Shown here piece by piece: positions 46,447 through 56,388 of a DNA stretch of 64,000 bases. The DNA is taken from the NCBI GenBank assembly GCA_003605115.1, contig QZKY01000013.1, positions 62,001 through 126,000 of the forward strand. Direction: 5' to 3'. The stretch's first letter is position 1. Each line of letters starts with the position of its first letter. The notes below the pieces were generated by a model. The model was not told the DNA's origin. It made no database searches and saw only the letters and a program-made list of their open reading frames with translations. This DNA comes from Oxalobacter sp. GTDB lineage: Bacteria > Pseudomonadota > Gammaproteobacteria > Burkholderiales > Burkholderiaceae_D. Position numbers and translations under genes: made by a program.

Positions 46447-48093
46447 ATGACTATCCGAAACCGTACGACGATGTGGCTGGTTCTTGTAATCTCACTGGTG
46501 CTCCTGTGGGATAACTGGACCGTCTATAACGGTGGCAATTCCATGTTCTTCAAGTCTGCACCGGATTCTGCAAAGAAGGCGGCGAAGAAGGAACGCAAAA
46601 AGTCTGATGTGCCGGAAGCCGCCAAATTGGCCGCTGGAGGCAAATCCAACCACGCCAAGCCCATCAAGAACGAAACCATCACCATTTCGACCGATCTGGT
46701 GCATGTGGATATCGATACGGAAGGCGGCGTCATCAAGCGTCTGGAATTGCTGAAGCATGCCGACGCAGTCGATCACACCAAAAACACGCTGCTGTTCGAC
46801 ACCCAAGCGCCGCGCACTTATCTCGCGCAGACCGGGCTGATCGGCGGTGACTTCCCGAACCATCGCACGAGTTATGTCGCCAAACCAGGTCCGCGCTCGA
46901 CCGACAAGGCGGAAGAAATCCAGCTCGTGCTGGAGGGCGAACAAAATGGTGTCCGGCTGACAAAGACCTTCACTTTCAAGAAAAATGATTACAACATCGG
47001 CGTGCGTCACGAAGTCAAGAACATGACCAAGGCGCCCATCGAGCCATCGCTCTATCTGCAAATTCTGCGTGACAGCGGCAAGCCGGAAGGCGAGTCCAAG
47101 CTCATGAGCACCTTCACGGGTCCGGCTGTTTATACCGATGCCAACAAGTTTCAGAAGCTTGATTTCGACGACATAGAAAAAGGCAAGCATGACCACGCCA
47201 CCAAGTCAGAAGATGGCTGGGTCGCGATGGTGCAGCATTATTTCGTCTCTGCCTTCATCCCACAGGAAAAAGCCGAACGCGAAATTTTCTCGCGCAAGCT
47301 CGACACGAACCTGTACGCCATCGGTAATGTCCTCCCGCTGGGCAAGATCGCGCCAGGCGCCACGGCATCGATGGATGCACGCCTGTTTTCGGGTCCGCAA
47401 GAATCCGTGATTCTGGAAAAAACTGCGCCCGGCCTGGATTTGGTCAAGGATTACGGCTGGGTCACCATCATCGCCAAGCCGATTTTCTGGCTGATGCAGT
47501 ACATCCACAAGGTCGTCGGTAACTGGGGCTGGACCATCATTTTCTTAACGGTTTTCATCAAGATCCTGTTTTACCCGCTGGCCGCAGCGAGCTATCGCAG
47601 TATGGCGAAGATGAAGGAATTCACGCCAAAGATGAAGGAAATCCAGGAGCGCTACAAGGATGACAAGGCGCTGAAAACCAAGTACACGATGGAGTTGTAC
47701 AAGCAGGAGAAAATCAACCCGCTCGGCGGCTGTTTGCCGGTCGTCATCCAGATCCCGGTCTTTCTTGCGCTGTACTGGGTGTTGATGGCCAGCGTGGAAA
47801 TCCGCAATCAACCGTGGCTGGGCTGGATCACGGATCTCGGCGCATCGGATCCGTATTACATTCTGCCGATCATCATGGCTGGCTCCATGTACATCCAGCA
47901 AAAGATGACGCCGCCGCCCGCTGATCCGACGCAGGCCAAGGTCATGATGTTCATGCCGCTGATCTTCTCGGTCATGTTCTTCTTCTTCCCATCCGGCCTT
48001 GTGCTGTACTGGATCGTGAATAACATTCTTTCCATCGCACAGCAATGGTGGGTGGAACGGCAAATCGCTGTGGCAAAGGCGAAGGTCGCTTGA
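46447..48093 (+). CDS. yidC: Membrane protein insertase YidC
   Basis: 548 residues. N-terminal membrane anchor (TTMWLVLVISLVLLWDNW), a large periplasmic beta domain (about 75-345), then the conserved insertase core starting VVGNWGWTIIFLTVFIKIL with PLAAASYRSMAKMKEFTPKM and later segments PVFLALYWVLM and GLVLYWIVNNILSI. Inserts inner-membrane proteins alone or with SecYEG. A strong terminator follows directly. Confidence 0.97.
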   Translation: MTIRNRTTMWLVLVISLVLLWDNWTVYNGGNSMFFKSAPDSAKKAAKKERKKSDVPEAAKLAAGGKSNHAKPIKNETITISTDLVHVDIDTEGGVIKRLELLKHADAVDHTKNTLLFDTQAPRTYLAQTGLIGGDFPNHRTSYVAKPGPRSTDKAEEIQLVLEGEQNGVRLTKTFTFKKNDYNIGVRHEVKNMTKAPIEPSLYLQILRDSGKPEGESKLMSTFTGPAVYTDANKFQKLDFDDIEKGKHDHATKSEDGWVAMVQHYFVSAFIPQEKAEREIFSRKLDTNLYAIGNVLPLGKIAPGATASMDARLFSGPQESVILEKTAPGLDLVKDYGWVTIIAKPIFWLMQYIHKVVGNWGWTIIFLTVFIKILFYPLAAASYRSMAKMKEFTPKMKEIQERYKDDKALKTKYTMELYKQEKINPLGGCLPVVIQIPVFLALYWVLMASVEIRNQPWLGWITDLGASDPYYILPIIMAGSMYIQQKMTPPPADPTQAKVMMFMPLIFSVMFFFFPSGLVLYWIVNNILSIAQQWWVERQIAVAKAKVA

Positions 48094-48111
48094 GAATGAT
48101 GTGATTTTCCA

Positions 48112-48142
48112 AAAAGCCCATGCACGACATGGGCTTTTTTTT
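48112..48142 (+). terminator. Rho-independent terminator after yidC
   Basis: AAAAGCCCATG / CATGGGCTTTT form a perfect 11-bp stem with a 5-nt loop, ending in a run of eight T. It ends only 4 bp before the likely start codon of the next gene. Confidence 0.92.
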
Positions 48143-48146
48143 GCTC

Positions 48147-48875
48147 ATGAAAAAACTGCTCTGGATTTTTGACCTCGACAACACCCTGCATGACGCCTCG
48201 CACGGGATTTACCCGGCGATCACGGCGAACATGAATGCATTTCTTGCCGAGGTGTTGGGGCAAGGCGGCAAACCCACCGACGCCGCAACCGTCAACGCCG
48301 TGCGACTGGATTACTGGCGTCGCTATGGTGCCACGCTGCTTGGCATGATCAAGCACCACAATATCCGTATGGAAGCCTTTCTGCATGCCGCACATCAGTT
48401 TGATGATTTGCGAACGCTCATTCGCGCCGAACGCGGCGTACAGCATTTTTTAAAGCGTCTGCCGGGACGTAAAATTTTACTGACCAATGCCCCCCGCCGC
48501 TACTCGCGCGACATCGTCCGTCATTTGGGTTTGCACCGCCATTTTGCGCGCCACCTTCCCATCGAATCCATGCATGTTCACCGCAGCTTGCGCCCCAAGC
48601 CTTCTCGGCTCTTGCTGCGCAAATTGCTCGCCAGGGAAAAAGTGCATCCAAGGCATGCGGTACTGATCGAAGATACGGTCAAAACGCTCAAAGCCGCAAA
48701 GTCTCTCGGCATGCGCACGGTATGGGTGACCCAATATTTGGGGGGCAACCCGCTCGACACGGCGCAATCTGTCAGCTTCGCGCAACTTCCACACATAAAT
48801 CGCCCCGCATACGTCGATGTCAAAGTAAAATCCGTGAGACAGTTGGCCACCTATTTGGGTCGACTACGTTCTTGA
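48147..48875 (+). CDS. Pyrimidine 5'-nucleotidase (HAD superfamily)
   Basis: 242 residues from ATG 48147 (MKKLLWIFDLDNTLHD). The HAD motif I FDLDNTL is at the N-terminus, motif II in ILLTNAPRRYS, and motif III/IV in KPSRLL and VLIEDTVKTLKAAKSLGM. The cap region and NTLHDAS motif fit the pyrimidine 5'-nucleotidase (Sdt1/PynA-like) group, which dephosphorylates UMP/CMP. No Shine-Dalgarno sequence precedes the start because the yidC terminator occupies that place; in-frame ATGs at 48120 and 48129 lie inside the terminator. It runs 16 bp ahead of slmA. Confidence 0.88.
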   Translation: MKKLLWIFDLDNTLHDASHGIYPAITANMNAFLAEVLGQGGKPTDAATVNAVRLDYWRRYGATLLGMIKHHNIRMEAFLHAAHQFDDLRTLIRAERGVQHFLKRLPGRKILLTNAPRRYSRDIVRHLGLHRHFARHLPIESMHVHRSLRPKPSRLLLRKLLAREKVHPRHAVLIEDTVKTLKAAKSLGMRTVWVTQYLGGNPLDTAQSVSFAQLPHINRPAYVDVKVKSVRQLATYLGRLRS

Positions 48876-48891
48876 CTGACTCGAAAACATC

Positions 48892-49467
48892 ATGGCCACC
48901 ACCAAGCCGGGCGAACGCAAGCTACAAATTTTGCAGACATTGGCAACAATGCTGGAACACCCTAAGGGTGAAAAAATCACGACCGCAGCGCTCGCTGCCA
49001 GGCTCGATGTTTCTGAAGCGGCTTTGTACCGTCATTTCGCGAGCAAAGCACAAATGTTTGAAGGCTTGATGGAGTTTATCGAGTCCACCATTTTCGGTTT
49101 AATCAACCGCATCACCGACGATCAAGAAAACGGCAAATCGCAAACGCAGGCCATCGCCCTGATGCTGCTGAACTTCGCCGAACGCAACCCCGGCATGACC
49201 CGCGTACTTATCGGGGATGCCCTCGTCAATGAAGATGACCGTCTTCAGGCACGCATGAATCAGTTTGCCGAACGCATTGAACTCACTTTCCGACAAGCCC
49301 TGCGCAGCGCCGCCGAGCAAGGCATCATGGCGGAAAACACCGTCAGTGTTCGCGCCAACCTGCTCACCAGCTTCATCCTTGGCCGTTGGCATCGATTCGC
49401 CAAATCCGGCTTCAAACTCAATCCTGCCGAAAACGCGCACGCACAAATTGCGATACTGCTAACGTAA
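48892..49467 (+). CDS. slmA: Nucleoid occlusion factor SlmA (TetR family)
   Basis: 191 residues. N-terminal TetR-type helix-turn-helix: RKLQILQTLATMLEHPKGE, ITTAALAARLDVSEAALYRHFASKAQMFEGL. The C-terminal part (DALVNEDDRLQARMNQF, ILGRWHRFAKSGF) matches SlmA. It binds DNA and blocks FtsZ ring formation over the nucleoid. Same direction as the nucleotidase gene with a 16-bp gap. Confidence 0.92.
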   Translation: MATTKPGERKLQILQTLATMLEHPKGEKITTAALAARLDVSEAALYRHFASKAQMFEGLMEFIESTIFGLINRITDDQENGKSQTQAIALMLLNFAERNPGMTRVLIGDALVNEDDRLQARMNQFAERIELTFRQALRSAAEQGIMAENTVSVRANLLTSFILGRWHRFAKSGFKLNPAENAHAQIAILLT

Positions 49468-49641
49468 TTTTTCACACGAGACCGCGCTTCTTCACAAGCG
49501 TTGATTTGAAGCAAAACTTTGTCTCGCGCACTGTTGAAACCCGTGAATGGCTTCGTTAGCATCGAAGCATGGTTGTCGCACGACCACCCGGTTAACGCAC
49601 TGACAAGCAGCCGTTTCGGGAGCAATTCAGCAGGTGCGCAC

Positions 49642-51093
49642 ATGATAGACAACATTACGGCTCGTCTCCGTTACTGCAGTTCCCTGCCCACCATACCGGG
49701 CATTGCCATGCGCATTATCGATCTGGCGAACCAGCCCGAAGTCAACATGACGCAAATCAGCGATTATGTTTCGATGGATCCGGCGCTGTCGGCCAAATTT
49801 CTCAAGGTTGCGCGTTCTCCGCTGTACATGACCCGCCGCACCGCCACGAATGTTCGTCAAGCCATCAGTCTGATGGGAACGCATGCTTCCATCATGATCG
49901 CCTTGTCCTTCTCTTTAGTGCATAGCATGCGGATTCAAAAAGACAAGGAACAACGCCATCTGGAATTATTCTGGCGTCGCTCCCTCATCGCCGCACTGGC
50001 GGCGCGTGCTCTGGGAGAAAAACTGGGTTACAAAAAACTGGACGATCTTTTTTTGGCGGGGCTGTTGCAAGATGTGGGTGTCCTGGCATTCGATGCCTTG
50101 ATGCCGGAAGCGTATGAAACCATCAGTCGCCGTGCGCTGACACACGATGATTTGTTGCAGGCTGAACGCAAGACCTTCGGTGCCGGCCACGATGAAGTGG
50201 GCTACTGGCTGCTCAAGCACTGGAAACTGCCGGACTATCTGGCGCTCTCTTGTCTGGCCTATCACAGCCTTTCCCACGAAAAGGATGCCATGTCGCGCAT
50301 GACGGCTTGCGTCGCCGTCGCGGGACACATCGCCGACCACTTCCTCCACCCGGGCGATCCACAGGTCAAGCGCGTGGCAACGCAAACGGCGCTGGAATGC
50401 CTGGACATGAATGAAGCAAGCTTTGGGACGGTGCTCGATGCCGTGGCGGCCCGCATGCCTGAGGCGGAAGAACTGTTTGACATCCGTTTGCTGAATCCTG
50501 TCGAAATCGACGCCATCATGAAGGAAGCGCGCGACCTGCAAACCCTGCGCCAACTCAGCAAGGATCTCGAACTTGAGCGCGGCGCGCTCCGCGATGGCTT
50601 GACCGGCGCGTACAACCGCAATTATCTCGACAACGTACTCCAGCGCGAATTTGAACTTGCCTCTCGCAATACCTGGCCTTTGTCATTGGCAATGATCGAT
50701 CTGGATCACCTGAAAAACATCAACGATCTTTATGGTCATCAGGTCGGCGATGCCATCCTGGTGGCCATTGTCCAGAAAGTCCAAAGTCAAATCCGTCCCG
50801 ACGACATCTTTGCGCGCTACATTGGCGAAAGCTTTGTGCTCGTCATGCCGGGCGCCTCGCGCGAGCATGCCCACAAGGTGCTGGGGCGACTGCTGGAAAG
50901 CATTGGCAATCTGGAGCATGCCCATGATCGCGGCACGCCCATCAAGATCACGGTTTCCATCGGTGCTGCCACGCATATGGATGGCGGCACCACGTTCGAG
51001 CGCGCAGAAGAGATGATCGGCGCTACTGAAGCCGCGCTACTTCAAGCCAAACACAATGGGCGCAATCGCATCTCGCTTTGGCAAGGGCATTAG
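49642..51093 (+). CDS. HDOD-GGDEF protein with a degenerate cyclase motif
   Basis: 483 residues from ATG 49642; the open frame extends to a TTG at 49519 without a better start signal. HDOD domain (about 10-210: SLPTIPGIAMRIIDLANQP, ISLMGTHASIMIALSFSL), then a GGDEF domain (from about residue 310: DGLTGAYNRNYLD). The catalytic loop reads IGESF (394-398) instead of GGDEF, while the RxxD inhibitory site (RPDD, 385-388) is intact five residues ahead. It is thus probably not a cyclase but may bind c-di-GMP. HDOD proteins regulate motility and biofilm in relatives. Confidence 0.9.
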   Translation: MIDNITARLRYCSSLPTIPGIAMRIIDLANQPEVNMTQISDYVSMDPALSAKFLKVARSPLYMTRRTATNVRQAISLMGTHASIMIALSFSLVHSMRIQKDKEQRHLELFWRRSLIAALAARALGEKLGYKKLDDLFLAGLLQDVGVLAFDALMPEAYETISRRALTHDDLLQAERKTFGAGHDEVGYWLLKHWKLPDYLALSCLAYHSLSHEKDAMSRMTACVAVAGHIADHFLHPGDPQVKRVATQTALECLDMNEASFGTVLDAVAARMPEAEELFDIRLLNPVEIDAIMKEARDLQTLRQLSKDLELERGALRDGLTGAYNRNYLDNVLQREFELASRNTWPLSLAMIDLDHLKNINDLYGHQVGDAILVAIVQKVQSQIRPDDIFARYIGESFVLVMPGASREHAHKVLGRLLESIGNLEHAHDRGTPIKITVSIGAATHMDGGTTFERAEEMIGATEAALLQAKHNGRNRISLWQGH

Positions 51094-51191
51094 CATTTTC
51101 CACAACAGTGTGTTCCTCGCCACGCTTTGGTTGACCACCACTCCCTTTTCCGGGTAAAACCTGTCTGTTGCCCTAACTAACCGAGTATTCC

Positions 51192-52055
51192 ATGCTGAGC
51201 GCACTTTTCTTTTTACCCCCGGGAAGCCTGATACCTGTCGTCGTTGCTGCCGTACTAGGGCTGCTCGTCGGCAGTTTTCTCAACGTTGTGATCTATCGCA
51301 TGCCCCGGATGATGCAACGTGAATCCGACAATTATGTTGCGCACGAAAGCGGGAAAGAGCCAGCGCACACGGATCGCTTCAACCTGATCGTTCCACGTTC
51401 AGCTTGCCCGCACTGCGGCCACCCAATCACTGCGCTGGAAAACCTCCCCATCATCAGTTATCTCGTTTTGGGCGGCAAATGCAGCGAATGCAAGGCGCGC
51501 ATCTCTTTGCGCTATCCCATCGTCGAACTGATTTCCGGTCTGCTGGCAGCCTTCATCATCTGGCGTTTTGGCAGCGGCTGGGCAGGCATGTCAGCCGTGC
51601 TGTTTGCCTGGCTGCTCATTGCCATGACTTGCATCGATCTTGACACGCAATTGCTGCCGGACGACCTCACGCTTCCGCTACTGTGGCTGGGACTGCTCGT
51701 CAACATCAAGGGCGCCTTCGTGCCATTGCCAGATGCCGTCATTGGCGCCGTGGCGGGCTACCTTTCGCTGTGGTTCGTCTATTGGCTGTTCAAGCTGACG
51801 ACCGGCAAGGAAGGCATGGGCTACGGCGATTTCAAATTACTCGCCGCGCTGGGTGCCTGGCTTGGCTGGAAGATGATCCCGGCCATCGTCCTGATATCGT
51901 CTGTTGTCGGCGCGATTGTCGGCATCAGCCTGATTGTGTTTGCCAAGCATGGACGTAACAAGCCCATTCCTTTCGGTCCTTATCTGGCAGCAGCAGGGCT
52001 GATTTGCCTGCTTTATCGCCAACCCATCAGCCAGTTTCTGTTCAGCTTCCTGTAA
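51192..52055 (+). CDS. pilD: Type IV prepilin leader peptidase/N-methyltransferase
   Basis: 287 residues, about eight membrane helices. The cytoplasmic zinc loop has CPHC and CSEC pairs. Catalytic aspartates: CIDLDTQLLPDDLT and GKEGMGYGDFKLLA. Cleaves and methylates type IV pilins and type II secretion pseudopilins. Other pil genes are outside the window. It heads the pilD-coaE-zapD-yacG cluster typical of beta-proteobacteria. Confidence 0.95.
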   Translation: MLSALFFLPPGSLIPVVVAAVLGLLVGSFLNVVIYRMPRMMQRESDNYVAHESGKEPAHTDRFNLIVPRSACPHCGHPITALENLPIISYLVLGGKCSECKARISLRYPIVELISGLLAAFIIWRFGSGWAGMSAVLFAWLLIAMTCIDLDTQLLPDDLTLPLLWLGLLVNIKGAFVPLPDAVIGAVAGYLSLWFVYWLFKLTTGKEGMGYGDFKLLAALGAWLGWKMIPAIVLISSVVGAIVGISLIVFAKHGRNKPIPFGPYLAAAGLICLLYRQPISQFLFSFL

Positions 52056-52060
52056 CTGTC

Positions 52061-52726
52061 ATGCGCGATGTCCACACTGAAGCCCGACCTGATCTCCCTG
52101 CCACCCCTGGAAAATTCATCGTTGGATTGACGGGTGGCATAGGCAGCGGCAAAACCACCGTCGCCAATCTTTTTGCCGAACGCGGCGCGGCCGTGATTGA
52201 TACGGATGTCGTGGCACATCAACTGACCGCGCCGGGCGGGCTTGCCATTTCCGCCATCCGCGACACGTTTGGCGAAACCTTCATCAATGCAGACGGTGCC
52301 ATGGATCGCGCCAAAATGCGCGCGCAGGTGTTTGCCAATCCGGATGCAAAAACACAGCTTGAAGCCATCTTGCACCCCTTGATCCGCAAGGAAGTCGAAC
52401 GTGCTGCCGAAGAAGCTTCCGCGCCTTATGTCATTTTTGTCGTGCCACTTCTGGTCGGCTCGGATTACTGGCAAAAACGCGTTTCCCGCGTGCTGGTCGT
52501 GGACTGCCCCGAAGCATTGCAAATTCAGCGGGTCATGCAACGCAATGCCATGACGCGCGAACAGGTGCTTGCCATCATGGCAACACAGGCAACGCGCGCC
52601 GCCCGTTTGGCGGCGGCCGACGATATCGTCGTCAATGAAGGGGGTCTGGAGACGCTTGTCCCTGCGGTGGAACGCCTTCATGCGCACTATCTGGCACTTT
52701 CTGCACAATTCCTGCCAAGAAAATAA
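52061..52726 (+). CDS. coaE: Dephospho-CoA kinase
   Basis: 221 residues from ATG 52061, five bases after pilD. Walker A LTGGIGSGKTTVANLFAE, then AAVIDTDVVAHQLT, HPLIRKEVE and LVVDCPEALQIQRVMQR. Performs the last step of CoA synthesis. The N-terminal 17 residues before the P-loop domain are longer than usual; an internal start is possible. Confidence 0.95.
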   Translation: MRDVHTEARPDLPATPGKFIVGLTGGIGSGKTTVANLFAERGAAVIDTDVVAHQLTAPGGLAISAIRDTFGETFINADGAMDRAKMRAQVFANPDAKTQLEAILHPLIRKEVERAAEEASAPYVIFVVPLLVGSDYWQKRVSRVLVVDCPEALQIQRVMQRNAMTREQVLAIMATQATRAARLAAADDIVVNEGGLETLVPAVERLHAHYLALSAQFLPRK

Positions 52727-52795
52727 TTTAGGGTTTGAATTTTTACTCGGCTTCCGTCAGAATCATGCGATGTTTAGCCGGTTTGAGGTGAAATC

Positions 52796-53551
52796 TTGAT
52801 CACATACGAATACCCTTTCAACGAGCGTATTCGCACCTTGTTGCGACTGGAGGATCTGTACGAGAAATATACGTTTTTTCTCGACCAGGAACACCCATTA
52901 CAGCACCATGTCGCGCTAGCGACCATTTTTGAAATGCTCGAAGTGGCAGGCCGTGCCGACTTGAAATCGGAACTCTTGCAAGAACTGGAGCGTCAAAGAC
53001 AGATGCTGATGAGTTTCCGCTCCAACCCGAACGTGGAAACGGGCGTGCTGGACAATTTCATTAACGAAATCGCCCTGACCAGTGCCAGCCTCATTGCCTC
53101 GCCCGGCAAGACAGGGCAGCCCTTGCGTGAAAACGAATGGCTGATGAGCGTGCGCGGACGCACCATCATTCCGGGCGGCGCTTGTGAATTCGATCTTCCC
53201 TCTTACTACGCCTGGCAGCAGCGTCCTTTTGACGCGCGCCGGGATGACATTGCCCGCTGGTTCGCACCGCTGCAACCGCTGTTCACCGCGCTGAGTCTGG
53301 TCTTGCGTTTGCTGCGCGAATCCGGACGCACCTCGCAACTTGTCGCCACCGCGGGCAGTTATCAACAAATGTTGCAAGGCAAAACCTATCAAATGCTGCG
53401 CTTGACCTTGCTGCGAAACCTGAATGTGATTCCGGAAATTTCGGCCAACAAATATATGTTGTGGGTGCGTTTCACCACACAAGGCGGCGATCAAAAACCC
53501 AAACCGTATGAGCAGGATGTTCCCTTCGAACTCTCGCTGTGCAACTTCTAA
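52796..53551 (+). CDS. zapD: Cell division protein ZapD
   Basis: 251 residues. TTG start at 52796 preceded by GAGGTG; it fits the conserved family beginning (I[19 protein letters not shown]). Other family segments: [55 protein letters not shown]. ZapD crosslinks FtsZ filaments. It lies between coaE and yacG as in E. coli. Confidence 0.95.
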   Translation: MITYEYPFNERIRTLLRLEDLYEKYTFFLDQEHPLQHHVALATIFEMLEVAGRADLKSELLQELERQRQMLMSFRSNPNVETGVLDNFINEIALTSASLIASPGKTGQPLRENEWLMSVRGRTIIPGGACEFDLPSYYAWQQRPFDARRDDIARWFAPLQPLFTALSLVLRLLRESGRTSQLVATAGSYQQMLQGKTYQMLRLTLLRNLNVIPEISANKYMLWVRFTTQGGDQKPKPYEQDVPFELSLCNF

Positions 53552-53566
53552 TCCGGCTTGAACAGC

Positions 53567-53752
53567 ATGGCGACCGTTCTCGTTGATTGCCCGACCTGCG
53601 CAAAGAAAGTGGAATGGAAAGAAGCCAACAAGTTCCGCCCATTTTGCTCGGAAAAGTGCAAACTCATAGACCTTGGCGCATGGGCTGAAGAAAAGTATAC
53701 AATTGCGTCTGCTGAACCCGAAACCCCGGAAGACGAACTCCCACCCTCTTAA
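53567..53752 (+). CDS. yacG: DNA gyrase inhibitor YacG, zinc-binding
   Basis: 61 residues. Two Cys pairs bind zinc: [13 protein letters not shown] and [18 protein letters not shown]. Acidic C-terminus. Small protein that binds GyrB. ATG 53567 is chosen over an upstream in-frame TTG. 15 bp after zapD. Confidence 0.95.
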   Translation: MATVLVDCPTCAKKVEWKEANKFRPFCSEKCKLIDLGAWAEEKYTIASAEPETPEDELPPS

Positions 53753-53976
53753 GCATGGCACATTATTCTCAAGCTATTGATCTGCGATGGCGTCGCTGGC
53801 GATAAAGCTAGCGCGGCGGCTGCTTGTCAGTCCGCCAACAATGAGATAATGACCAACTACTTTCCCTTTTCAAAACTTTCGTCGCGCGCCATCCAGCCAC
53901 AGACGACACCAGCGGCACGGCAAAAAAAATTTGGCCACGCCAGCAAAGTTGTGAGTGGGGATTCAAGGAGCAAACC

Positions 53977-54540
53977 ATGCTGTTAATGATCGACAACTAC
54001 GATTCTTTCACCTACAACCTCGTCCAGTATTTTGGCGAGCTGGGCGAAGAAGTACGCACTTTCCGTAACGATGAAATCACTCTTGCGCAAATCGAAGCGC
54101 TCAAGCCGGATCGCATTTGCCTGTCGCCCGGCCCTTGCACACCAGCGGAAGCGGGTATTTGCATCGACGTACTGAAACACTTTGCCGGCAAAATCCCCAT
54201 GCTGGGCGTGTGCCTCGGCCATCAAGCCATAGGCGCGGCGTTTGGCGGCAACGTCATACGCGCGAAGCAAATCATGCACGGCAAGACATCCGAAGTCATG
54301 CACAATGGTTTGGGCGTCTTTCGCGGCTTGCCCAGCCCGTTTACCGTCATCCGTTACCATTCCCTCGCCATCGAGCGCGAATCGCTGCCGCCCAGCCTGG
54401 AAATCACGGCGTGGACAGAAGACGGCGAAATCATGGGCGTCAAGCACAAACAATTTGCCATTGAAGGCGTGCAATTCCATCCGGAATCCATTTTGTCCGA
54501 GCATGGGCACACGCTATTAAGAAATTTCCTGCAAGGCTGA
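53977..54540 (+). CDS. trpG: Anthranilate synthase component II (glutamine amidotransferase)
   Basis: 187 residues. Catalytic triad: Cys in [10 protein letters not shown], and the His/Glu pair in VQFHPESIL. Start motif [25 protein letters not shown] precedes the ATG. It supplies ammonia to TrpE for anthranilate, and may double as PabA. trpD and trpC follow, but trpE is not in front of it within the window. Confidence 0.96.
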   Translation: MLLMIDNYDSFTYNLVQYFGELGEEVRTFRNDEITLAQIEALKPDRICLSPGPCTPAEAGICIDVLKHFAGKIPMLGVCLGHQAIGAAFGGNVIRAKQIMHGKTSEVMHNGLGVFRGLPSPFTVIRYHSLAIERESLPPSLEITAWTEDGEIMGVKHKQFAIEGVQFHPESILSEHGHTLLRNFLQG

Positions 54541-54545
54541 ATCTC

Positions 54546-55577
54546 ATGTCCATCACACCGCAAGAAGCGCTGCTGCGCTGCATCGACCACCGCGAAATTT
54601 TTCACGATGAAATGCTCTCGCTGTTTCGTCAAATCATGCGCGGGGAGGTTTCGCCAACCCTGACGGCGGCCATCACGATGGGGCTGCGCGTCAAAAAGGA
54701 AACGGTCGGTGAAATCTCCGCCGCTGCAGAAGTCATGCGCGAATTTTCCACCAAGGTACCGATCAGAGAGACGCACAATCTGGTTGATATTGTTGGCACG
54801 GGTGGGGACGGCGCAAACACGTTCAACATTTCCACCGCGTCAATGTTCGTTGCTGCCGCCGCCGGCGCGCGCGTTGCCAAGCACGGCGGACGCGGCGTTT
54901 CCTCCTCCTCCGGCAGTGCCGATTTGATCGAAGCCCTTGGTGCGAACATCCATCTCACGCCAGATCAAGTCGCTGACTGCTTCGCCAAAACCGGCATCTG
55001 CTTCATGTTTGCGCCCAACCATCACGCCGCCATGAAACACGCTGCGCCTGTGCGGCGCGAACTGGGCGTGCGCACCATCTTTAACATCCTGGGCCCCCTG
55101 ACCAATCCTGCTGGCGCACCGAATATTTTGATGGGCGTCTTCCATCCGGATCTCGTCGGCATTCAAGTGCGTGTGCTCCAGCAACTGGGTGCGCAACACG
55201 CACTTGTCGTCTGGGGACGCGACAACCTCGATGAAATTTCGCTCGGTGCAGGCACACTTGTGGGTGAATTGGTCGATGGGAAAATCCGCGAGTATGAAAT
55301 TCACCCGGAAGATTTCGGTATGCAAATGGTCGCGACGCGCAACTTCAAAGTCAGCAACGCAACGGAATCGAAAGCCCTTGTGCTGGAAGCCTTGTCCAAC
55401 ACACCGGGCGCCGTCACGGACATCGTTACCCTTAACGCCGGCGCAGCGATTTACACCTCAGGCATTGCCAAATCGATTGCCGATGGCATTGAACGCGCCC
55501 GCACGGTGATGGCATCCGGAGCAGCACGTAATAAACTGGAACAATTTGTCGTCACCACGCAAAGTCTCGCGAAGTAA
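54546..55577 (+). CDS. trpD: Anthranilate phosphoribosyltransferase
   Basis: 343 residues. Transfers phosphoribose from PRPP to anthranilate. Motifs: [17 protein letters not shown] (PRPP binding), [28 protein letters not shown]. Five bases after trpG, four before trpC. Confidence 0.97.
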   Translation: MSITPQEALLRCIDHREIFHDEMLSLFRQIMRGEVSPTLTAAITMGLRVKKETVGEISAAAEVMREFSTKVPIRETHNLVDIVGTGGDGANTFNISTASMFVAAAAGARVAKHGGRGVSSSSGSADLIEALGANIHLTPDQVADCFAKTGICFMFAPNHHAAMKHAAPVRRELGVRTIFNILGPLTNPAGAPNILMGVFHPDLVGIQVRVLQQLGAQHALVVWGRDNLDEISLGAGTLVGELVDGKIREYEIHPEDFGMQMVATRNFKVSNATESKALVLEALSNTPGAVTDIVTLNAGAAIYTSGIAKSIADGIERARTVMASGAARNKLEQFVVTTQSLAK

Positions 55578-55581
55578 GCTT

Positions 55582-56382
55582 ATGTCCGACATCCTGAAAA
55601 AAATCCTCGCAGTCAAGGCAGAAGAAATCGCTGCGGCAAAAAAGAAATTGCCGCTGGCCGCATTGCGTCGCGAAGTCGAATCCGGCACGCACACCGACAG
55701 AACACTTCGCGGATTTGAAAAAGCCTTGCGCGCAAAAATTACTGCGGGCAACGCTGGCGTGATCGCTGAAATCAAAAAAGCTTCCCCGTCAAAAGGCGTG
55801 ATCCGCGCGAACTTTAACCCTACCGAAATTGCCAAGAGCTATGCCGATCACGGGGCAGCCTGTCTTTCCGTGCTGACCGACGTGCAGTTTTTTCAGGGCG
55901 CGCCGGAATTTTTGCAGCGAGCCCGTGCAGCCTGTTCGCTCCCGGTGATCCGCAAGGATTTCATCGTCGATCTCTATCAGGTGTACGAAGCGCGTCAATG
56001 GGGTGCAGACTGCATTTTGCTGATTGTTGCAGCGCTCGACCCAGTGCTGATGGCCGAACTGGAAGCTTGCGCGATGGAACTCGGCATGGACGTGCTGGTA
56101 GAGTCCCATGATGGCCACGAACTGGATGCCGCCTTGCGACTGAAGACAAGTCTGCAAGGGATCAATAACCGCAACCTGCGCACGTTTGAAACTTCGCTCG
56201 ACACCACGCTGGAATTATTGAAGAACATCCCGAAGGACAAACTGGTTGTCACGGAATCCGGCATTCTGAATCAAGCTGATGTCAAACGCATGCGTGATGC
56301 AAACGTGAACGCTTTCCTGGTTGGCGAAGCTTTCATGCGCGCGCCGGAACCCGGCGTGGAGCTGGAAAGGCTGTTTGCCTGA
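55582..56382 (+). CDS. trpC: Indole-3-glycerol phosphate synthase
   Basis: 266 residues from ATG 55582. TIM-barrel enzyme closing the indole ring. Motifs: [15 protein letters not shown] with the active Lys, [50 protein letters not shown]. Third gene of trpGDC; it converges on a lipoprotein gene 6 bp away. Confidence 0.97.
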   Translation: MSDILKKILAVKAEEIAAAKKKLPLAALRREVESGTHTDRTLRGFEKALRAKITAGNAGVIAEIKKASPSKGVIRANFNPTEIAKSYADHGAACLSVLTDVQFFQGAPEFLQRARAACSLPVIRKDFIVDLYQVYEARQWGADCILLIVAALDPVLMAELEACAMELGMDVLVESHDGHELDAALRLKTSLQGINNRNLRTFETSLDTTLELLKNIPKDKLVVTESGILNQADVKRMRDANVNAFLVGEAFMRAPEPGVELERLFA

Positions 56383-56388
56383 GCGCCC

